In this document: positions 18,315 to 19,853 of the stretch, piece after piece
How positions within the stretch are numbered: position 1 is the first letter of the stretch
How the letters are laid out: the number at the start of each line of letters is the position of its first letter
Origin: Rhizobiales bacterium CCH10-E5
GTDB taxonomy: Bacteria > Pseudomonadota > Alphaproteobacteria > Rhizobiales > Beijerinckiaceae
Length of the DNA: 19,853 nucleotides
Assembly: GCA_001556125.1 (NCBI GenBank)
Contig: LSIG01000222.1
Span: forward strand, 1-19,853
Reading direction: 5' to 3'
Notes under the pieces: model-generated
What the model saw: the letters and a program-made list of their open reading frames with translations, nothing else
What the model was told of the DNA's origin: nothing
Databases searched by the model: none
Program-made: the position numbers and the translations under genes

Positions 18315-18797
18315 ATGACCAAGGCACTCGAGAAGAGCGTCGGGCGGGCCTTGCTCGTCACCGCGCGGCTGCATCGCGCCCGGATGGGTGAGCGGCTCAA
18401 CGCACTCGGCCTGTTTCCCGGGCAGGAGCAGGCGCTCAAGGCGCTCCAGCCGGCGCCGATGACCATGGGCGAACTCGCCTCGCTGCTGCGCGTCAAGCCG
18501 CCGACCGTTTCCAAGACCATCGGCCGGCTCTCGACCCAGGGCCTGGTGACGCGGGAGGGCGGCGGGCGCGACGGGCGGCTCGTCCAGGTCGCACTGACGG
18601 AGAGCGGGCACAAGACCGCCGAGGCGCTGGATGCTGTCTGGACACAGGTCGAGGAGGAACTGCTCGACCGGCTCGACGGCAAGGAGCGCAAGCAGCTGCG
18701 CCGGCTGCTGCGGAAGGCGGCCAAGGGGTTGTCCAAGGCCGGTGTCGAGGCCGACGACGCGGATGCGGATGGCGACGAGGCGGACAGCGACGCCTGA
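18315..18797 (+). CDS. MarR family winged-helix transcriptional regulator
   Basis: This 160-residue regulator has a clear MarR fold: an N-terminal dimer helix (3-30), and a helix-turn-helix at about 49-72 (MTMGELASLLRVKPPTVSKTI). A wing lies at about 79-93 (TREGGGRDGRLVQVALT), followed by C-terminal dimer helices (100-138). ATG 18315 is chosen because GGGGAG (18301-18306) lies 8 nt upstream; a TTG at 18294 would add seven residues without support. The last 16 residues are unusually acidic (nine Asp/Glu), which is not needed for the fold. It lies between the flavin-enzyme group and a DMT transporter and may control either; the inducer is unknown. Confidence 0.9.
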   Translation: MTKALEKSVGRALLVTARLHRARMGERLNALGLFPGQEQALKALQPAPMTMGELASLLRVKPPTVSKTIGRLSTQGLVTREGGGRDGRLVQVALTESGHKTAEALDAVWTQVEEELLDRLDGKERKQLRRLLRKAAKGLSKAGVEADDADADGDEADSDA

Positions 18798-18809
18798 GCC
18801 CCCCATCGC

Positions 18810-18824
18810 GGGCGCAGCGCGCCC
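18810..18824. terminator. Short GC hairpin after the MarR gene
   Basis: GGGCGC (18810-18815) pairs perfectly with GCGCCC (18819-18824) around AGC, 12 bases after the MarR stop codon. There is no T-run. It may help end the MarR transcript before the transporter gene. In such GC-rich sequence short perfect stems also occur by chance. Confidence 0.3.
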
Positions 18825-18907
18825 CGGTCGCGCATGGAGCGCATGCGCCGCGGCGCTGGCCGACCGGCGCAAATCGGTTCAATCTGGCGCGGCCATTCCA
18901 GCCGCGC

Positions 18908-19840
18908 ATGACGGGACCCGTATTGCCCGCCGCCTCCACCCACCTGCCTGAAACCCGCCGCTCCCGACTGATCGCCATCGCGCTGATCTGCGGCGCGGTG
19001 CTGTTCTTCGCCCTGCTCGATACCAGCGCGAAATGGCTGTCGGCCTATATGGATCCCGTCCAGATCGTGTTCGCGCGCTATGCCGGCAGCATGGTGCTGG
19101 TGCTGATGCTGCTGAACCCCTGGAGCCGGCCGGGCGTCCTGCGCACGCAGCGCCCGGTGCTGCAGGGGGTGCGCTCGCTGCTGCTACTCGGCTCGACGAT
19201 GCTGAACTTCGTCGCGGTCAAGTATCTGCAATTGGCCGAGACGGTCTCGATCATGTTCGCCAGCCCGCTCCTGGTCGCGCTGGTGGCGGGGCCGATGCTG
19301 GGCGAATGGCCGGGTCCGCGCCGGCTGGCGGCCATCGCGGTCGGCTTCATCGGCGTGCTGGTGATCACGCGGCCGGGCTTCGGAGGGCTGCATCCGGCGG
19401 CGATCCTCAGCGTGTTCGGCTGCATCTGCTACAGCTTCTATGCGCTGGCGACGCGGCAGCTCGCGGCCTTCGATCCGCCCGAGACGACGATGGTCTATTC
19501 CGGCGTGGCGGGCACGGTGGCGATGTTGCCGCTGATCCCATTCTTCTGGTCGATGCCGCAGACGCCGGTGGTCTGGGCGATCCTGCTCGGGACCGGGCTG
19601 ATCGGCGGCTTCGGCCACTGGCTGCTGATCCTGGCGCACCGGCTCGCGCCCGCGACGGTGCTGGCGCCCTTCATCTATTCCCAGATCATCTGGATGATCG
19701 CCCTCGGCTGGTTCGTCTTCGGGCAGTTCCCCGATGGCTGGACCTTCGCCGGCGCGACGATCGTGATCGCGTCAGGCCTCTATCTGCTTTATCGCGAGCG
19801 GGTGCGGAAGGTGCCGGAGACGGCGGCGCGGATGGATTGA
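18908..19840 (+). CDS. EamA/DMT family transporter
   Basis: This 310-residue inner-membrane protein of the drug/metabolite transporter superfamily has about ten hydrophobic helices in two EamA repeats. Repeat 1 covers about 20-150, with FALLDTSAKWLSAYMDP and AETVSIMFASPLLVAL. Repeat 2 covers about 160-295, with LAPATVLAPFIYSQIIWMIALGW. The segment LNFVAVKYLQLAETVSIMFASP resembles members annotated as S-adenosylmethionine or generic metabolite carriers, but I cannot set the substrate or direction. ATG 18908 has no clear Shine-Dalgarno sequence; no better in-frame start is visible. The basic C-terminal tail (YRERVRK) should be cytoplasmic. The gene is complete and ends 13 bp before the right edge of the window. 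Confidence 0.88.
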   Translation: MTGPVLPAASTHLPETRRSRLIAIALICGAVLFFALLDTSAKWLSAYMDPVQIVFARYAGSMVLVLMLLNPWSRPGVLRTQRPVLQGVRSLLLLGSTMLNFVAVKYLQLAETVSIMFASPLLVALVAGPMLGEWPGPRRLAAIAVGFIGVLVITRPGFGGLHPAAILSVFGCICYSFYALATRQLAAFDPPETTMVYSGVAGTVAMLPLIPFFWSMPQTPVVWAILLGTGLIGGFGHWLLILAHRLAPATVLAPFIYSQIIWMIALGWFVFGQFPDGWTFAGATIVIASGLYLLYRERVRKVPETAARMD

Positions 19841-19853
19841 CTTTAGGCCGTCA

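Overview
The window is high-GC bacterial chromosome with dense, codon-biased genes. Its core is the TCA-cycle order zapE - (tetR) - mdh - sucC - sucD - sucA - sucB - MAPEG - lpdA, which is characteristic of Alphaproteobacteria of the order Hyphomicrobiales (Rhizobiales). The protein sequences and the abundant palindromic intergenic repeats would suit a Bosea-like genus, but the genus is a guess made without a search.

Layout. Positions 1-421 are non-coding and hold a small hairpin and a 144-bp double-hairpin palindrome. Then, on the plus strand, come a PepSY-type membrane protein (422-1336), the AFG1/ZapE ATPase (1427-2605) and a TetR regulator (2648-3247). A 261-bp gap with a TTACA/TGTAA palindrome leads into mdh (3509), sucC (4563), sucD (5769), sucA (6791), sucB (9795), a MAPEG membrane protein (about 11089) and lpdA (11606-13006). 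A 10-bp stem-loop overlaps the lpdA stop codon. Next is a two-gene MNT/HEPN (MntA/HepT-like) toxin-antitoxin module (13055-13683). It converges on folD, the only clear minus-strand gene (13705-14577). Divergent from folD is a group made of a CodA-like amidohydrolase, a VAO-type FAD oxidoreductase and a flavodoxin-fold NAD(P)H oxidoreductase (14688-18197). The window ends with a MarR regulator (18315-18797) and an EamA/DMT transporter (18908-19840).

How the genes work together. MDH, succinyl-CoA synthetase (SucCD) and the complete 2-oxoglutarate dehydrogenase complex (SucA E1, SucB E2, Lpd E3) cover the reactions from 2-oxoglutarate to succinate and from malate to oxaloacetate. All catalytic motifs checked are intact. 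FolD supplies one-carbon folates. The amidohydrolase and flavin enzymes look like a small catabolic or salvage pathway. Its substrate is unknown, because the pyrimidine-recognition positions of cytosine deaminase do not appear to be conserved.

The main items for a second look are: three intergenic elements that share one architecture (CGTC-type ends, two arms each folding into its own hairpin), one of them inside the suc operon; a HepT-like toxin in which the RNase motif arginine is replaced by glycine while the His-x-Tyr motif is kept; the substrate of the CodA-like enzyme; and candidate TetR and MarR operators. I see no CRISPR array, rRNA, tRNA, insertion sequence or phage gene. Most of the window is ordinary conserved chromosome.
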